A DNA stretch of 64,000 bases from an uncultured Bacteroides sp. (GCF_963676325.1 NZ_OY781099.1:1674001-1738000), one strand, 5' to 3'. Shown: positions 7,324 through 16,711, counted from the first letter of the stretch. Notes: a model not told the origin generated them from the sequence alone. Numbers and translations are program-made.

Positions 7324-8505
7324 TTAATCGAAAAAGCTTTTGAATTTCTTGAAGATCTTTTCTTTTACTGAACTGTTGGGCTTAAAGTTCTCAGATATTT
7401 CCATCTTTTCAAGTAAGCTTCTTTCATCCTTGCTGAGAGATTCCGGTACGTAGATACTTACATTAACAAGTAAATCGCCTGTTCCGTATCCGTTTACGCT
7501 TGGTAAGCCTTTGCCGCGTAAGCGAAGGACTTTGCCTGGTTGTGTTCCCGCTTCAATTTTTACTTTTACCTTACTGTCTATTGTTGGAATCTCAACTGCA
7601 CCTCCTAAAGCTGCGGTTGGGAAGCTGAGTAGCAAGTTATATATTAAATCGTTTTCGTCACGAACCAAGTCAGGATGTTGTTCTTCTTCCACCTGGATAA
7701 GTAAATCGCCCGGTACGCCGTTGTGCTTTCCTGCATTTCCTTTTCCGCTCATGGATAGTTGCATGCCCTCAGCTACACCAGCTGGGATGTTTACTGTTAC
7801 AACTTCTTCGCCGTATACAATACCTTCACCGGCACATTCTTTACATTTGTCTTTAATGATTTTGCCTTCACCGCCGCAAGTAGGACAGGATACGCGAGTC
7901 TGCATGGTTCCCAGAATAGTCTGCTGGTTACGGATAACCGAACCGCTACCTTTACAAGTAGAACAAGTTTCTGAGCCAGCGTTGCCTTCTGCACCTGTAC
8001 CGTGACAGTGTGAGCAGGAAACATATTTCTTTAGTTTGAATTTCTTTTCTACTCCTGCAGAGATATCCTTCAGATTAAGTCTGACCTTTACACGAAGATC
8101 AGATCCACGGAAACGTCTTTGCTGTTGACCACCTCCGCCGCCAAAGCCTCCGAAACCGCCAAATCCTCCGCCGCCGTGTCCGCCGAAGATATCACCGAAC
8201 ATAGAGAAAATATCGTCCATTGACATTCCGGCACCTCCGCTGAAACCACCGCCAAACGGACCTCCGTTGCCTGCTGCTCCGCTCATACCTGCGTGTCCAA
8301 ACTGATCGTAACGAGCGCGCTTGTCGTCATTACTCAGAACATCATACGCTTCTGCAGCTTCTTTAAAGTGTTCTTCAGCTTCCTTGTTCCCAGGATTTTT
8401 ATCAGGGTGAAATTGAATTGCTTTCTTACGGTAAGCTTTCTTTATCTGGTCGGCTGTAGCTGATTTCTCAACCCCCAGCACTTCATAATAATCTCTTTTT
8501 GCCAT
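7324..8505 (-). CDS. dnaJ: Chaperone DnaJ (Hsp40)
   Basis: 393 residues. It is the co-chaperone that stimulates DnaK ATP hydrolysis and delivers unfolded clients. The J domain (1-70) has the HPD motif at residues 33-35. A Gly/Phe-rich linker with GGFGGFGGFGGGGG follows (about 75-130). The zinc-finger region carries four CxxCxGxG repeats, CSHCHGTG, CSTCKGSG, CPTCGGEG and CKECAGEG, and then the C-terminal substrate-binding beta domains. It lies 21 bp downstream of grpE in one operon; dnaK is not in the window. Confidence 0.98.
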   Translation of the reverse strand: MAKRDYYEVLGVEKSATADQIKKAYRKKAIQFHPDKNPGNKEAEEHFKEAAEAYDVLSNDDKRARYDQFGHAGMSGAAGNGGPFGGGFSGGAGMSMDDIFSMFGDIFGGHGGGGFGGFGGFGGGGGQQQRRFRGSDLRVKVRLNLKDISAGVEKKFKLKKYVSCSHCHGTGAEGNAGSETCSTCKGSGSVIRNQQTILGTMQTRVSCPTCGGEGKIIKDKCKECAGEGIVYGEEVVTVNIPAGVAEGMQLSMSGKGNAGKHNGVPGDLLIQVEEEQHPDLVRDENDLIYNLLLSFPTAALGGAVEIPTIDSKVKVKIEAGTQPGKVLRLRGKGLPSVNGYGTGDLLVNVSIYVPESLSKDERSLLEKMEISENFKPNSSVKEKIFKKFKSFFD

Positions 8506-8526
8506 TGTTTCGTTATCCTTTATTTA

Positions 8527-9138
8527 TTATTCGCCTACTACAACTTTGGCATGACGAATTACTTTACCATTGAGTAAATAACCAGTTTGCACACAATCAA
8601 GAATCTTTCCTTTAAGCTCTTCAGCCGGAGCAGGGATTGTTGCAATTGCTTCGTGAAAGTCGGTATTGAAGTCGCACTCTTTAGCTTCGATAGCTTGTAC
8701 GCCGTTTTGTCCTAGTATGCTGACAAATTTATTAACGACCAGTCCCATTCCTTCACGAATGGCAGCAATATCGTCAGATGTTTCCATTGTTTTCAGTGCT
8801 CTTTCCAAATCATCCATAACAGGAAGAATGCTGCTGATGCTCTTTTCTCCGCCATTTTTGATTAATTCAGCTTTCTCTTTCATGGTGCGTTTGCGATAAT
8901 TGTCGAACTCAGCTGAAAGGCGAAGATACTTATCATTCTGATCTTCTATTTTTGCATTAGCATCTTCCAGTTGTTTGGTAAGTGCCTGTTCGGGAGTAAG
9001 AACTTCCTCTTCCTGAGAAGCTGCTTCCTGAGCGGTTTCATTCTCCTGAGCTGCTTCACATTTTTCCTGAGCTGCTTCCTGAATGTTATCTACCAATTCT
9101 TCCTCTTTTTTACTTGTTTCTTTTTTCTTTGGATCCAT
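8527..9138 (-). CDS. grpE: Nucleotide exchange factor GrpE
   Basis: 203 residues from the ATG at 9138; a start at 9177 would add 13 residues that look like translated leader. GrpE releases ADP from DnaK. An acidic, low-complexity N-terminus (repeats of AAQE/AQEN) is followed by a long coiled coil (QLEDANAKIEDQNDKYLRL), the conserved SAEFDNYRKRTMKEKAE, and a C-terminal beta domain with FHEAIATIPAP and VLNGKVIRHAKVVV-like residues. It is the first gene of a grpE-dnaJ operon. Confidence 0.96.
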   Translation of the reverse strand: MDPKKKETSKKEEELVDNIQEAAQEKCEAAQENETAQEAASQEEEVLTPEQALTKQLEDANAKIEDQNDKYLRLSAEFDNYRKRTMKEKAELIKNGGEKSISSILPVMDDLERALKTMETSDDIAAIREGMGLVVNKFVSILGQNGVQAIEAKECDFNTDFHEAIATIPAPAEELKGKILDCVQTGYLLNGKVIRHAKVVVGE

Positions 9139-9255
9139 ATATGTTTTCTTATTATTCTTCCAAAATGATTTTATCATGTTTCCTGTTATAAGGATTAATC
9201 TGAAAGTTCAACTACAAAATCTTTGCCAAGATTACTGTTCAGGCAAAAGAATGTG

Positions 9256-9263
9256 CAAAAGTA
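9256..9263 (-). promoter_or_regulatory. Candidate promoter -7 box for grpE-dnaJ
   Basis: The minus strand reads TACTTTTG, an exact TAnnTTTG. It would give a leader of roughly 110 nt before grpE. No -33 TTTG is seen. Confidence 0.35.
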
Positions 9264-9338
9264 CTGTTTTTTAGTGAATAAAGAAGAAACTAATAAGAAC
9301 AATCTGACAGATTGGCGAGATTATTCATTTAAAATGAC

Positions 9339-9346
9339 TACCTTTG
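9339..9346 (+). promoter_or_regulatory. Promoter -7 box of the ABC-F gene
   Basis: TACCTTTG matches TAnnTTTG 38 bp before the start codon; a TTGG at 9313 is near the expected -33 position. Confidence 0.5.
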
Positions 9347-9383
9347 TGCCCGTTTAATAAACAAGGTATAAAGACAAAAGATA

Positions 9384-11003
9384 ATGATTACAGTTTCGAA
9401 CGTTTCAGTTCAGTTTGGTAAGAGAGTATTGTTCAATGACGTAAATTTAAAGTTTACGAATGGTAATTGTTACGGTATTATCGGTGCCAACGGTGCGGGT
9501 AAATCTACTTTCCTTCGCACAATTTATGGTGATTTAGATCCTACTACCGGCTCTATTGCGTTAGGACCGGGTGAAAGACTTTCCGTGTTAAGCCAGGACC
9601 ACTTTAAGTGGGATGCATTTACAGTTATGGATACTGTAATGATGGGACATACTGTTCTTTGGGACATTATGAAACAACGCGAAGTTCTTTATGCAAAAGA
9701 AGATTTTACAGACGAAGATGGTCTGAAAGTTTCTGAACTGGAAGAAAGATTTGCCGAACTTGATGGCTGGAATGCTGAGAGTGACGCGGCTGTGCTGTTA
9801 AGCGGATTAGGGGTAAAGGAAGACAAACACTTTACCTTGATGGGTGAACTTAGTGGTAAGGAAAAGGTACGTGTTATGTTGGCGCAGGCTCTTTACGGTA
9901 ATCCGGATAACTTGCTGCTCGATGAGCCTACCAACGACCTTGACATGGATACTGTAACCTGGTTGGAAGAGTATCTTGCTAACTTTGAACACACAGTGTT
10001 GGTAGTGAGCCATGACCGTCACTTCCTTGATTCTGTTTCCACACATACTGTTGATATTGACTACGGCAAGATTAATACCTTTGCCGGTAACTATAGTTTC
10101 TGGTACGAATCAAGTCAGTTGGCTCTTCGTCAGCAACAGAACCAGAAAGCTAAGGCTGATGAGAAGAAGAAAGAGCTGGAAGAATTTATCCGCCGATTTA
10201 GTGCCAATGTGGCAAAAAGTAAGCAGACTACCAGCCGTAAGAAGATGTTGGAGAAACTTAATGTGGATGAAATCAAACCATCTTCACGTAAGTATCCGGG
10301 AATCATCTTTACTCCTGAACGTGAATCGGGTAACCGTATTCTTGAAGTGTCAGGATTGAGCAAGAAGACTGAAGATGGCGTAGTGCTGTTCAGTGATATT
10401 AATTTCAATGTAGAGAAAGACGATAAGATTGTATTCATTTCGCACAACCCACGTGCCATGACCGCTTTCTTTGAGATTATCAATGGTAACCTCAAAGCCG
10501 ATGCCGGACATTATGACTGGGGTGTGACTATCACAACTGCTTATCTTCCTGTTGATAATACCGATTACTTTAACACAGACCTTAACCTGGTAGACTGGCT
10601 TGGTCAGTATGGTGAAGGAAATGAGGTTTATATGAAAGGTTTCCTTGGCCGTATGCTTTTCTCGGGCGAGGAAGTGCTTAAGAAAGTAAGCGTTCTTTCC
10701 GGAGGTGAAAAGATGCGTTGTATGATTGCACGTATGCAGCTTAGAAATGCAAACTGTCTGATTCTTGATACACCAACCAACCACCTTGACCTGGAATCTA
10801 TTCAGGCATTCAATAATAACCTGAAGACTTATAAGGGTAATGTATTGTTCTCTTCACATGACCACGAGTTCATTGAAACCGTAGCCAACCGTGTGATTGA
10901 GCTTACTCCAAACGGAATTATTGATAAGATGATGAATTATGATGAATACATCACTTCTGACCATATCAAGGAACTTCGCAAGAAAATGTACGGCGAAAAG
11001 TAA
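9384..11003 (+). CDS. ABC-F family ATPase (YbiT-like), second Walker A degenerate
   Basis: 539 residues with two ABC domains and no membrane segment. ABC-F proteins act on the ribosome as translation factors or in antibiotic protection. Domain 1 is complete: Walker A GANGAGKST, signature LSGKEKVRV, Walker B LLLDEPTNDLDMDTV, and switch SHDRHF. A basic linker follows (QKAKADEKKKELEEF, about residues 250-310). Domain 2 keeps LSGGEKMRCMI, LILDTPTNHLDLES and SSHDHEF, but where Walker A should be it reads ISHNPRAMTAFF, without the GxxGxGKS/T pattern. In domain 2 the Walker B glutamate is also replaced (LDTPTN instead of LDEPTN). One ATP site may therefore be altered. Confidence 0.92.
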   Translation: MITVSNVSVQFGKRVLFNDVNLKFTNGNCYGIIGANGAGKSTFLRTIYGDLDPTTGSIALGPGERLSVLSQDHFKWDAFTVMDTVMMGHTVLWDIMKQREVLYAKEDFTDEDGLKVSELEERFAELDGWNAESDAAVLLSGLGVKEDKHFTLMGELSGKEKVRVMLAQALYGNPDNLLLDEPTNDLDMDTVTWLEEYLANFEHTVLVVSHDRHFLDSVSTHTVDIDYGKINTFAGNYSFWYESSQLALRQQQNQKAKADEKKKELEEFIRRFSANVAKSKQTTSRKKMLEKLNVDEIKPSSRKYPGIIFTPERESGNRILEVSGLSKKTEDGVVLFSDINFNVEKDDKIVFISHNPRAMTAFFEIINGNLKADAGHYDWGVTITTAYLPVDNTDYFNTDLNLVDWLGQYGEGNEVYMKGFLGRMLFSGEEVLKKVSVLSGGEKMRCMIARMQLRNANCLILDTPTNHLDLESIQAFNNNLKTYKGNVLFSSHDHEFIETVANRVIELTPNGIIDKMMNYDEYITSDHIKELRKKMYGEK

Positions 11004-11027
11004 CTGAAAGATACTATATAATATAGG

Positions 11028-11063
11028 AAGCGCTTGGACTATAATGGTCTGAGCGCTTTTTTT
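11028..11063 (+). terminator. Intrinsic terminator after the ABC-F gene
   Basis: AAGCGCTTGGAC pairs with GGTCTGAGCGCTT around a 5-6 nt loop, followed by seven T residues. Confidence 0.85.
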
Positions 11064-11168
11064 ATTGGGGGTTTCTCCTATGTTGCTTTTGCATTTATAT
11101 TAATTGTAAGCTCTGTTTTAAACGTTTTTATTGCTCTGGGTAGAGTGGCTTTCAATATTTTATAATGC

Positions 11169-11208
11169 AAAAAAACGAGCATAATAGGTCATATTATGCT
11201 CGTTTTTA
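11169..11208. terminator. Bidirectional terminator upstream of the LRR gene end
   Basis: AAAAACGAGCATAATA and TATTATGCTCGTTTTT form a perfect 16-bp stem with a 5-nt loop, A-rich on one side and T-rich on the other. It ends the minus-strand tex-LRR transcript. Confidence 0.85.
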
Positions 11209-11243
11209 TATAATGTTTTGTCTTTGAAACGGAAATGCTATTG

Positions 11244-12293
11244 TTATTTCCTGAATTCCAGTCTCTTCTTACCGTCTTCTCTGAAAATTTCTTTTCCTAA
11301 AACAGAAAGTTTATCGCCTTGTACAATAACTTTTGATAGTCTGTTGCAGTCAATGAAAGCACCATCTTTGATGGCTTTCACAGTAGGAGGAAGCAATAGC
11401 TCGCCCGATAAGTGAATGCATCCGCTGAAGGCGCGTTCGCCAATGGTTACAAGTTTCTGAGGCAGGGTGATGGACATCAGGTACTTCTTCTGAGTAAAGG
11501 TGAAATCAGGGATTTCTGTTACAGAAGTAGCAGATAGGTCAAGTGATACAAGATTAGGCATGTAGTCGCGGATAACCTTAAAGTCGTCCTCGTTCAGGTT
11601 GCCTTTGATAGTGAAATAGTTCAATTCACCCGGTTGATGTCCGGCTTTCATGATCTCGTTTCCTAGTTCACCCGGTTGAGTTAAATCTAGGGTAAGTGTT
11701 TCGGGAGTACCTTCCAGAATAGCAAAGCCTTCCCATCCTTTCTTTCTCTTATACACGTCTTTGCTTCCTGCAGGAATAAATACGGCAGTGATGCTGTCGT
11801 TCATTGCTTCCTTTAAAAGATTGGGAGGAGTCTTTCTGTTAACCTGAACAATGGTCAGGTTGTTGCAGTTCTTAAACGCTCGGTCCTCAATGTTCATGGT
11901 ATTGGTAGGCAGAAGAACCTTTTTCAGTGTTTTCTTTCCGCGAAAAGTTCCGTCTTCTCCGTTGCAGAATGCATAAGCAGGAACAAATGTCATGGGGTAT
12001 ACATAGTATTTATTGGGATAAGTTCCCTCTTTTCCCATGTATCCTGTGATACTAACATTTGAGAGGTCAAGAACTTCCAGATTTACCATGCTGTCTCGCA
12101 TCAGTTTAAAATCCTTTGCATTGATCTTTCCTGTCAGTGTCAGGTTGGTTACTGAGCTTGCTTCCTCTTTGGTAAACTGTTCTTTCAGAGTACCTGCTTT
12201 AGGAACAAAAAGAGTTTTGCTTACAGTTTGTGCTGATAATCCACATACGCTGAGACAGAATAGAAAAGATATTCCTAATTGTTTTATTTTCAT
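11244..12293 (-). CDS. Secreted BspA-like leucine-rich-repeat protein
   Basis: 349 residues. Residues 1-21 are a Sec signal peptide ending in SVCGLSAQ. The body has LRR_5/BspA-type repeats with motifs such as LEVLDLSNVSITGY, AFCNGEDGTFRGKKTLKKVL, IEDRAFKNCNNLTIVQV and IGERAFSGCIHLSGELLLP. These resemble the Treponema/Bacteroidetes BspA surface repeats used in protein-protein or host contact. No lipobox or sorting domain is seen. It begins 11 bp after the tex stop, so it is probably co-transcribed with tex; no functional link between them is evident. Confidence 0.88.
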   Translation of the reverse strand: MKIKQLGISFLFCLSVCGLSAQTVSKTLFVPKAGTLKEQFTKEEASSVTNLTLTGKINAKDFKLMRDSMVNLEVLDLSNVSITGYMGKEGTYPNKYYVYPMTFVPAYAFCNGEDGTFRGKKTLKKVLLPTNTMNIEDRAFKNCNNLTIVQVNRKTPPNLLKEAMNDSITAVFIPAGSKDVYKRKKGWEGFAILEGTPETLTLDLTQPGELGNEIMKAGHQPGELNYFTIKGNLNEDDFKVIRDYMPNLVSLDLSATSVTEIPDFTFTQKKYLMSITLPQKLVTIGERAFSGCIHLSGELLLPPTVKAIKDGAFIDCNRLSKVIVQGDKLSVLGKEIFREDGKKRLEFRK

Positions 12294-12304
12294 GTGTTTA
12301 TTAA

Positions 12305-14443
12305 TTAATTAAATTTCTGATCAATACCTTTCATGCTGAGTTGTACTCGTTTTCTTGCCAGATCCACACTATCCACACGGACCATTACTTGCTGATGGAT
12401 GGAGACAATTTCGGTGGGGTCACTGATGAACTTATCGGCCAACTGCGAGATGTGAACCAGTCCGTTTTCTTTGATGCCCACATCCACAAAACAACCAAAG
12501 TTAGTGATGTTGGTCACAATGCCCGGCAGAACCATTCCTTCCTGCAAGTCGTTGATGGTCTTCACGTTCTTGTCGAACTCAAATACCTTGATGGTTGATC
12601 GGGGATCTCTTCCCGGCTTCTCAAGTTCCTGTATAATATCGCTCAGCGTAGGCATTCCCACGGTAGGGGATACATATTTATCCAGCTTTATCTGGCTGCG
12701 AAGTTCCTTACTTTTAATCAGCTCTTCCACGGTGCAATTCAGGTCTTTTGCCATCTGTTCCACAATGTAGTAACTTTCCGGGTGAACAGCCGAATTATCG
12801 AGCGGATTGCCTGCCTGCGGAATGCGAAGGAATCCGGCACACTGCTCAAATGCTTTTGCCCCCATACGAGGTACTTTCATCAGTTGCTTGCGGGAGTTGA
12901 ATGCTCCGTTTTCCGTTCTGAAGTTCACTATATTCTGAGCCAGTTGCGGTCCAAGACCGGATATATAAGTCAGCAGGTGAGTGCTGGCAGTATTCAGGTT
13001 TACACCCACCGAGTTCACGCAGTTCTCTACCGTCTGATCCAATGATTTTTTCAGTTTTCCCTGGTCTACATCGTGCTGATATTGCCCTACACCAATTGAT
13101 TTAGGGTCAATCTTTACCAATTCAGCCAATGGGTCCATCAACCGGCGACCGATAGAAACCGCACCACGTACCGTAACATCGTATTCCGGAAACTCATCCC
13201 GGGCAGTTTTAGAAGCAGAGTAGATAGATGCACCGTTTTCACTTACCACAAACACCTGTACTTCCCGATCAAAACGCAGGGAAGTAACAAATGCTTCTGT
13301 CTCACGGCTGGCCGTACCATTACCAATGGCGATGGCCTGTATATCATAAGCTTCCACAAGTTTGGTGACCTTTCTGGAAGCCATTGTTTTTTCGTTCTGA
13401 GGCGGGTGAGGGTAGATAGCCTCGTTGTGGACTAAGTTTCCTTGCGCATCCAGACAAACCAGTTTGCAACCGGTGCGGTATCCCGGATCCAGTCCCAACA
13501 CCCTTTTCTGCCCCAATGGAGGAGCCAGAAGAAGTTGGCGGAGATTCTCGGCAAATACCCGGATGGCTTCCGCGTCTGCCATTTCTTTGGAGACTCCGGA
13601 GAACTCAGTTTCAATAGATGGCTTCAATAAACGTTTGTATCCGTCCTTCACAGCCTCGGCCACTTGTGCTCCGCAGGCATTGTTACTGCGCACGTACAGT
13701 CGTTCCAGTCGTTCGGTACACTCTTCGTCATCGGGAGAAATGCTCACTTTTAGCAATCCTTCCGCTTCTGCCCGCCTGATAGCCAGCAATCTGTGCGAAG
13801 TGCAACGTTTCAATGGCTCCGAGAAATCAAAATAATCCTGGTATTTGGCAGCTTCCTCTTCCTTGCCTTTCACAAGTTTGGCGGTAATCACCGCCTGTCT
13901 GCTGAATTGATTACGAACCTGATTACGGGCACGCTCATCTTCATTTACCTGCTCTGCAATAATGTCACGGGCACCTTTCAGGGCATCTTCCGCATCTTTA
14001 ACTTCACCCTTCACAAAAGCTTCAGCCTTTGTGGTTATATCGTTTTCCCTTTGCAAAAGCAATAGGGTAGCCAGCGGTTCAAGTCCCTTCTGACGGGCCA
14101 CCTCGGCACGGGTTTTCCTTTTGGGCTTGTAGGGCAGGTAGATGTCTTCCAGCTCCGTGCCGTCCCAGCAAGCTTCAATTCTCTTTTTTAGTTCAGGAGT
14201 TAGCTTATCCTGCTCCCCGATAGTGTTTAATATTGTTTCCTTGCGCTTCTTTAGCTCGCAAAGTTTATCGTATTGCTCCTTGATATTTCCAATTTGCACC
14301 TCATCAAGGCCGCCTGTGGCTTCCTTGCGATAACGACTGATGAAAGGAATTGTTGCTCCGTCGTTAAGTAATGATAATGTGCTACTTATCTGCTTCACGG
14401 CAATATTGAGCGCCGAAGAGATCATTGTGTAAAATAACTCCAT
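12305..14443 (-). CDS. tex: Tex family RNA-binding transcription accessory protein
   Basis: 712 residues. The Tex architecture is complete. It has the helical N-terminal domain starting with FISRYRKEATGGLDEVQI, and the YqgF/RuvC-like domain with VLGLDPGYRTGCKL and AIGNGTASRETEAF. The SIGVGQYQHDV segment follows, then helix-hairpin-helix (NTASTHLLTYISGLGPQLA). The C-terminal S1 RNA-binding domain is GMVLPGIVTNITNFGCFVDV through VRVDSVDLARKRVQLSM. Tex/Spt6-like proteins bind nucleic acid and influence transcription. The gene heads a probable two-gene transcript with the LRR protein. Confidence 0.95.
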   Translation of the reverse strand: MELFYTMISSALNIAVKQISSTLSLLNDGATIPFISRYRKEATGGLDEVQIGNIKEQYDKLCELKKRKETILNTIGEQDKLTPELKKRIEACWDGTELEDIYLPYKPKRKTRAEVARQKGLEPLATLLLLQRENDITTKAEAFVKGEVKDAEDALKGARDIIAEQVNEDERARNQVRNQFSRQAVITAKLVKGKEEEAAKYQDYFDFSEPLKRCTSHRLLAIRRAEAEGLLKVSISPDDEECTERLERLYVRSNNACGAQVAEAVKDGYKRLLKPSIETEFSGVSKEMADAEAIRVFAENLRQLLLAPPLGQKRVLGLDPGYRTGCKLVCLDAQGNLVHNEAIYPHPPQNEKTMASRKVTKLVEAYDIQAIAIGNGTASRETEAFVTSLRFDREVQVFVVSENGASIYSASKTARDEFPEYDVTVRGAVSIGRRLMDPLAELVKIDPKSIGVGQYQHDVDQGKLKKSLDQTVENCVNSVGVNLNTASTHLLTYISGLGPQLAQNIVNFRTENGAFNSRKQLMKVPRMGAKAFEQCAGFLRIPQAGNPLDNSAVHPESYYIVEQMAKDLNCTVEELIKSKELRSQIKLDKYVSPTVGMPTLSDIIQELEKPGRDPRSTIKVFEFDKNVKTINDLQEGMVLPGIVTNITNFGCFVDVGIKENGLVHISQLADKFISDPTEIVSIHQQVMVRVDSVDLARKRVQLSMKGIDQKFN

Positions 14444-14474
14444 TTTGTGCTTAGTGCTAATAATTTCTAGATAA

Positions 14475-14482
14475 CAAAGATA
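14475..14482 (-). promoter_or_regulatory. Promoter -7 box of tex
   Basis: The minus strand reads TATCTTTG, an exact TAnnTTTG, 32 bp before the tex start. Confidence 0.5.
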
Positions 14483-14647
14483 CGAAAAATTGGTGAAAAA
14501 ATAGTTACTTTTTTGCTAAAAAAAGAGGGGCGATAAAAGGGGCCATGAATTTAGTTGTCTAAATGCTTTGTAATTAATGCGATAGATAGGTCTTAAAAAT
14601 AGTGAAGGGGCGATGAAACTGACCAGAAGAAACAAATTAGAAAAATA

Positions 14648-14667
14648 GTTTATAATAAATTATAAAC
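14648..14667. repeat. Perfect 9+9 bp inverted repeat in the tex/5'-nucleotidase gap
   Basis: GTTTATAAT and ATTATAAAC flank two bases. There is no T tract, so it is not a simple terminator. It lies in the 536-bp gene-free gap, together with two copies of GGGGCGAT. Confidence 0.4.
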
Positions 14668-14757
14668 CGGTCAATTTGCCTTTTTTGAATTTAAAAACGT
14701 ACCGTAATTTTAGAAATTGAATTTCTTTTTATTTACATTTAGGAAGACTTCTGAATC

Positions 14758-14874
14758 ATTGGGCAATAAATAAAATTTATACTCCAATAGTTCTCCATTT
14801 ATTGCCCAATAAATTGAAATTATACTCCAATGGTTTTCAGATTATTGGCGAATGGATTAATATTATTGCTCAAT
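14758..14874. repeat. Array of six ATTG/CAAT palindromic words with 21-22 bp period
   Basis: Words ATTGGGCAAT, ACTCCAAT, ATTGCCCAAT, ACTCCAAT, ATTGGCGAAT and ATTGCTCAAT end at 14767, 14788, 14810, 14831, 14853 and 14874, steps of 21, 22, 21, 22 and 21. Spacers are AT-rich and unrelated. No gene is seen between 14444 and 14979. Confidence 0.8.
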
Positions 14875-14935
14875 AATTTAACAAAATTAACTACGTCTTT
14901 TGCCCTGTTTATGGTGTAATTGCATTTTTATTTAG

Positions 14936-14943
14936 TATTTTTG
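14936..14943 (+). promoter_or_regulatory. Candidate promoter -7 box for the 5'-nucleotidase gene
   Basis: TATTTTTG matches TAnnTTTG 37 bp before the ATG at 14980; no TTTG at the -33 spacing. Confidence 0.35.
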
Positions 14944-14979
14944 TATTTAAATAATATGTCCGTATTTAAGCAAAACTAA

Positions 14980-16710
14980 ATGAAACGACTAACTATCCTC
15001 TTATCACTGATAGCATTTCTCGCAGGATCAATATTGGCTCAGCCAAAGGAAGTTCTTATAAAACTCATTCATACATCTGATATTCATGGCCAATTCATTT
15101 CCTATGATTATATAAAAAATAGCCCTATTAATGGCGGTATGGCTCGTATTAGTTCGTTTGTAAATGAACAACGACTGATATTCCCGGGCCATTTGTTGCT
15201 TTTAGATGGGGGCGATTTGTTACAAGGGCAGCCTTCGGTTTATTATTATAATTATAAAGATACAGTTTCATCTCATTTATGTGCAGATGTGATGAATTAT
15301 ATGGGCTATGACGCCATAGCATTGGGGAATCATGATGTGGAAACCGGTCATTCTGTTTATGATCGCTGGATTCGTCAATGTAAGGCTCCTGTTCTGGGTG
15401 CCAATGTATTGCGGAAAGATGGTAGCAATTATCTTCAGCCTTATAAAATTATGTTTGTTGATGGTGTGAAAATAGCTATTCTTGGCCTCATAACTCCTTC
15501 TATACCAGTGTGGGTACCTCAAAGCGCATGGTCGGGACTCTACTTTGAAGACATGGAGGTGTCGGCTAAACACTGGATGAAAATAATAAGGGAAGAAGAG
15601 AATCCGGATATAGTTATCGGCCTTTTCCACTCGGGTATAGAGCCATACAAAATTGACGGGGTGTTCAACGAAAATGCTTCTGCCGAAGTGGCAAAGAATG
15701 TTCCGGGGTTTGATGTTGTGATGGCAGGGCATGACCATACGGCTTTCTGTAAAAAACTGGTTAATGTAGCCGGAGACTCAGTCCTGGTTATCAATCCCGC
15801 CAATGGAGGAAGCAGGGTTTCTGATGTCTTATTGAAAGTGAGATTAGAAGGTGGTAAAATAATTTACAAATGTGCTAAAGGCAGGCTGGTGAAAATGAAA
15901 TATTACGATCCGGATACCGCTTATATGAATAACTTTGCACCTAAATTAGAGGCTGTAAAGAAGTTTATGATACGGCCTATAGGGAAGCTAAACAAAACAA
16001 TATCTGTTCGCGATGCATACTTTGGATCATCAGCCTTTATTGACTTGATTCATACCATACAACTTGATATTACAGGGGCGGATATATCTTTTACGGCACC
16101 GCTTTCATTTGATATTCAGGTTAATAAAGGAACCATGTCTGTGCATGATATGTTTAAGTTTTACGAATTTGAAAATCAGCTTTACACAATTCAGCTTACC
16201 GGAAACGAGGTGAAGAAATACCTGGAAATGTCTTATGGCAATTGGTGTAACCAGATGAAGAGTCCTGACGATCACTTGTTACTGCTTAAAAGAAGTGAAG
16301 AAGATAATAGCTATAGTTTTTTGAATTATAGTTATAACTTTGATTCGGCTGCAGGTATTAATTATACGGTCGATGTAACGAAGCCAGCCGGAGAAAAAGT
16401 GTGCATTAAGAGCATGGCAAACGGAAAGCCTTTTGATTTAAAGAAGAAATATAAAATAGCAATAAACTCTTATCGTGCCAATGGCGGAGGTGGGTTCCTG
16501 ACTAATGGAGCTGGTATTCCCCGCGATTCTCTGAATAGCAGAATTCTTAAAACATCAACTGAGGATTTTCGCTTTCTGATGATGGATTGGATTGAAAAAA
16601 AAGGAAGTATATCTCCGAAACCATTGAATCAATGGAAGTTTATTCCTGAAAAATGGGTGAAACCTGCGGCAGAAAGAGATAGAAAATTATTGTTTAAAAT
16701 AATAGATTAA
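14980..16710 (+). CDS. Periplasmic 5'-nucleotidase / 2',3'-cyclic phosphodiesterase-like metallophosphatase
   Basis: 576 residues. Residues 1-20 are a signal peptide ending SILAQ. The N-terminal metallophosphatase carries the two-metal motifs HTSDIHGQF, LLDGGDLLQGQ, ALGNHDVETG, GLFHSG and MAGHDHTAF. The C-terminal 5'-nucleotidase domain starts near residue 330; the conserved NSYRANGGGGFL near residue 505 forms the substrate pocket. The family (UshA/CpdB) removes phosphate from nucleotides outside the inner membrane. The next gene starts 1 bp after its stop, so the two form an operon. Confidence 0.9.
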   Translation: MKRLTILLSLIAFLAGSILAQPKEVLIKLIHTSDIHGQFISYDYIKNSPINGGMARISSFVNEQRLIFPGHLLLLDGGDLLQGQPSVYYYNYKDTVSSHLCADVMNYMGYDAIALGNHDVETGHSVYDRWIRQCKAPVLGANVLRKDGSNYLQPYKIMFVDGVKIAILGLITPSIPVWVPQSAWSGLYFEDMEVSAKHWMKIIREEENPDIVIGLFHSGIEPYKIDGVFNENASAEVAKNVPGFDVVMAGHDHTAFCKKLVNVAGDSVLVINPANGGSRVSDVLLKVRLEGGKIIYKCAKGRLVKMKYYDPDTAYMNNFAPKLEAVKKFMIRPIGKLNKTISVRDAYFGSSAFIDLIHTIQLDITGADISFTAPLSFDIQVNKGTMSVHDMFKFYEFENQLYTIQLTGNEVKKYLEMSYGNWCNQMKSPDDHLLLLKRSEEDNSYSFLNYSYNFDSAAGINYTVDVTKPAGEKVCIKSMANGKPFDLKKKYKIAINSYRANGGGGFLTNGAGIPRDSLNSRILKTSTEDFRFLMMDWIEKKGSISPKPLNQWKFIPEKWVKPAAERDRKLLFKIID

Positions 16711-16711
16711 A

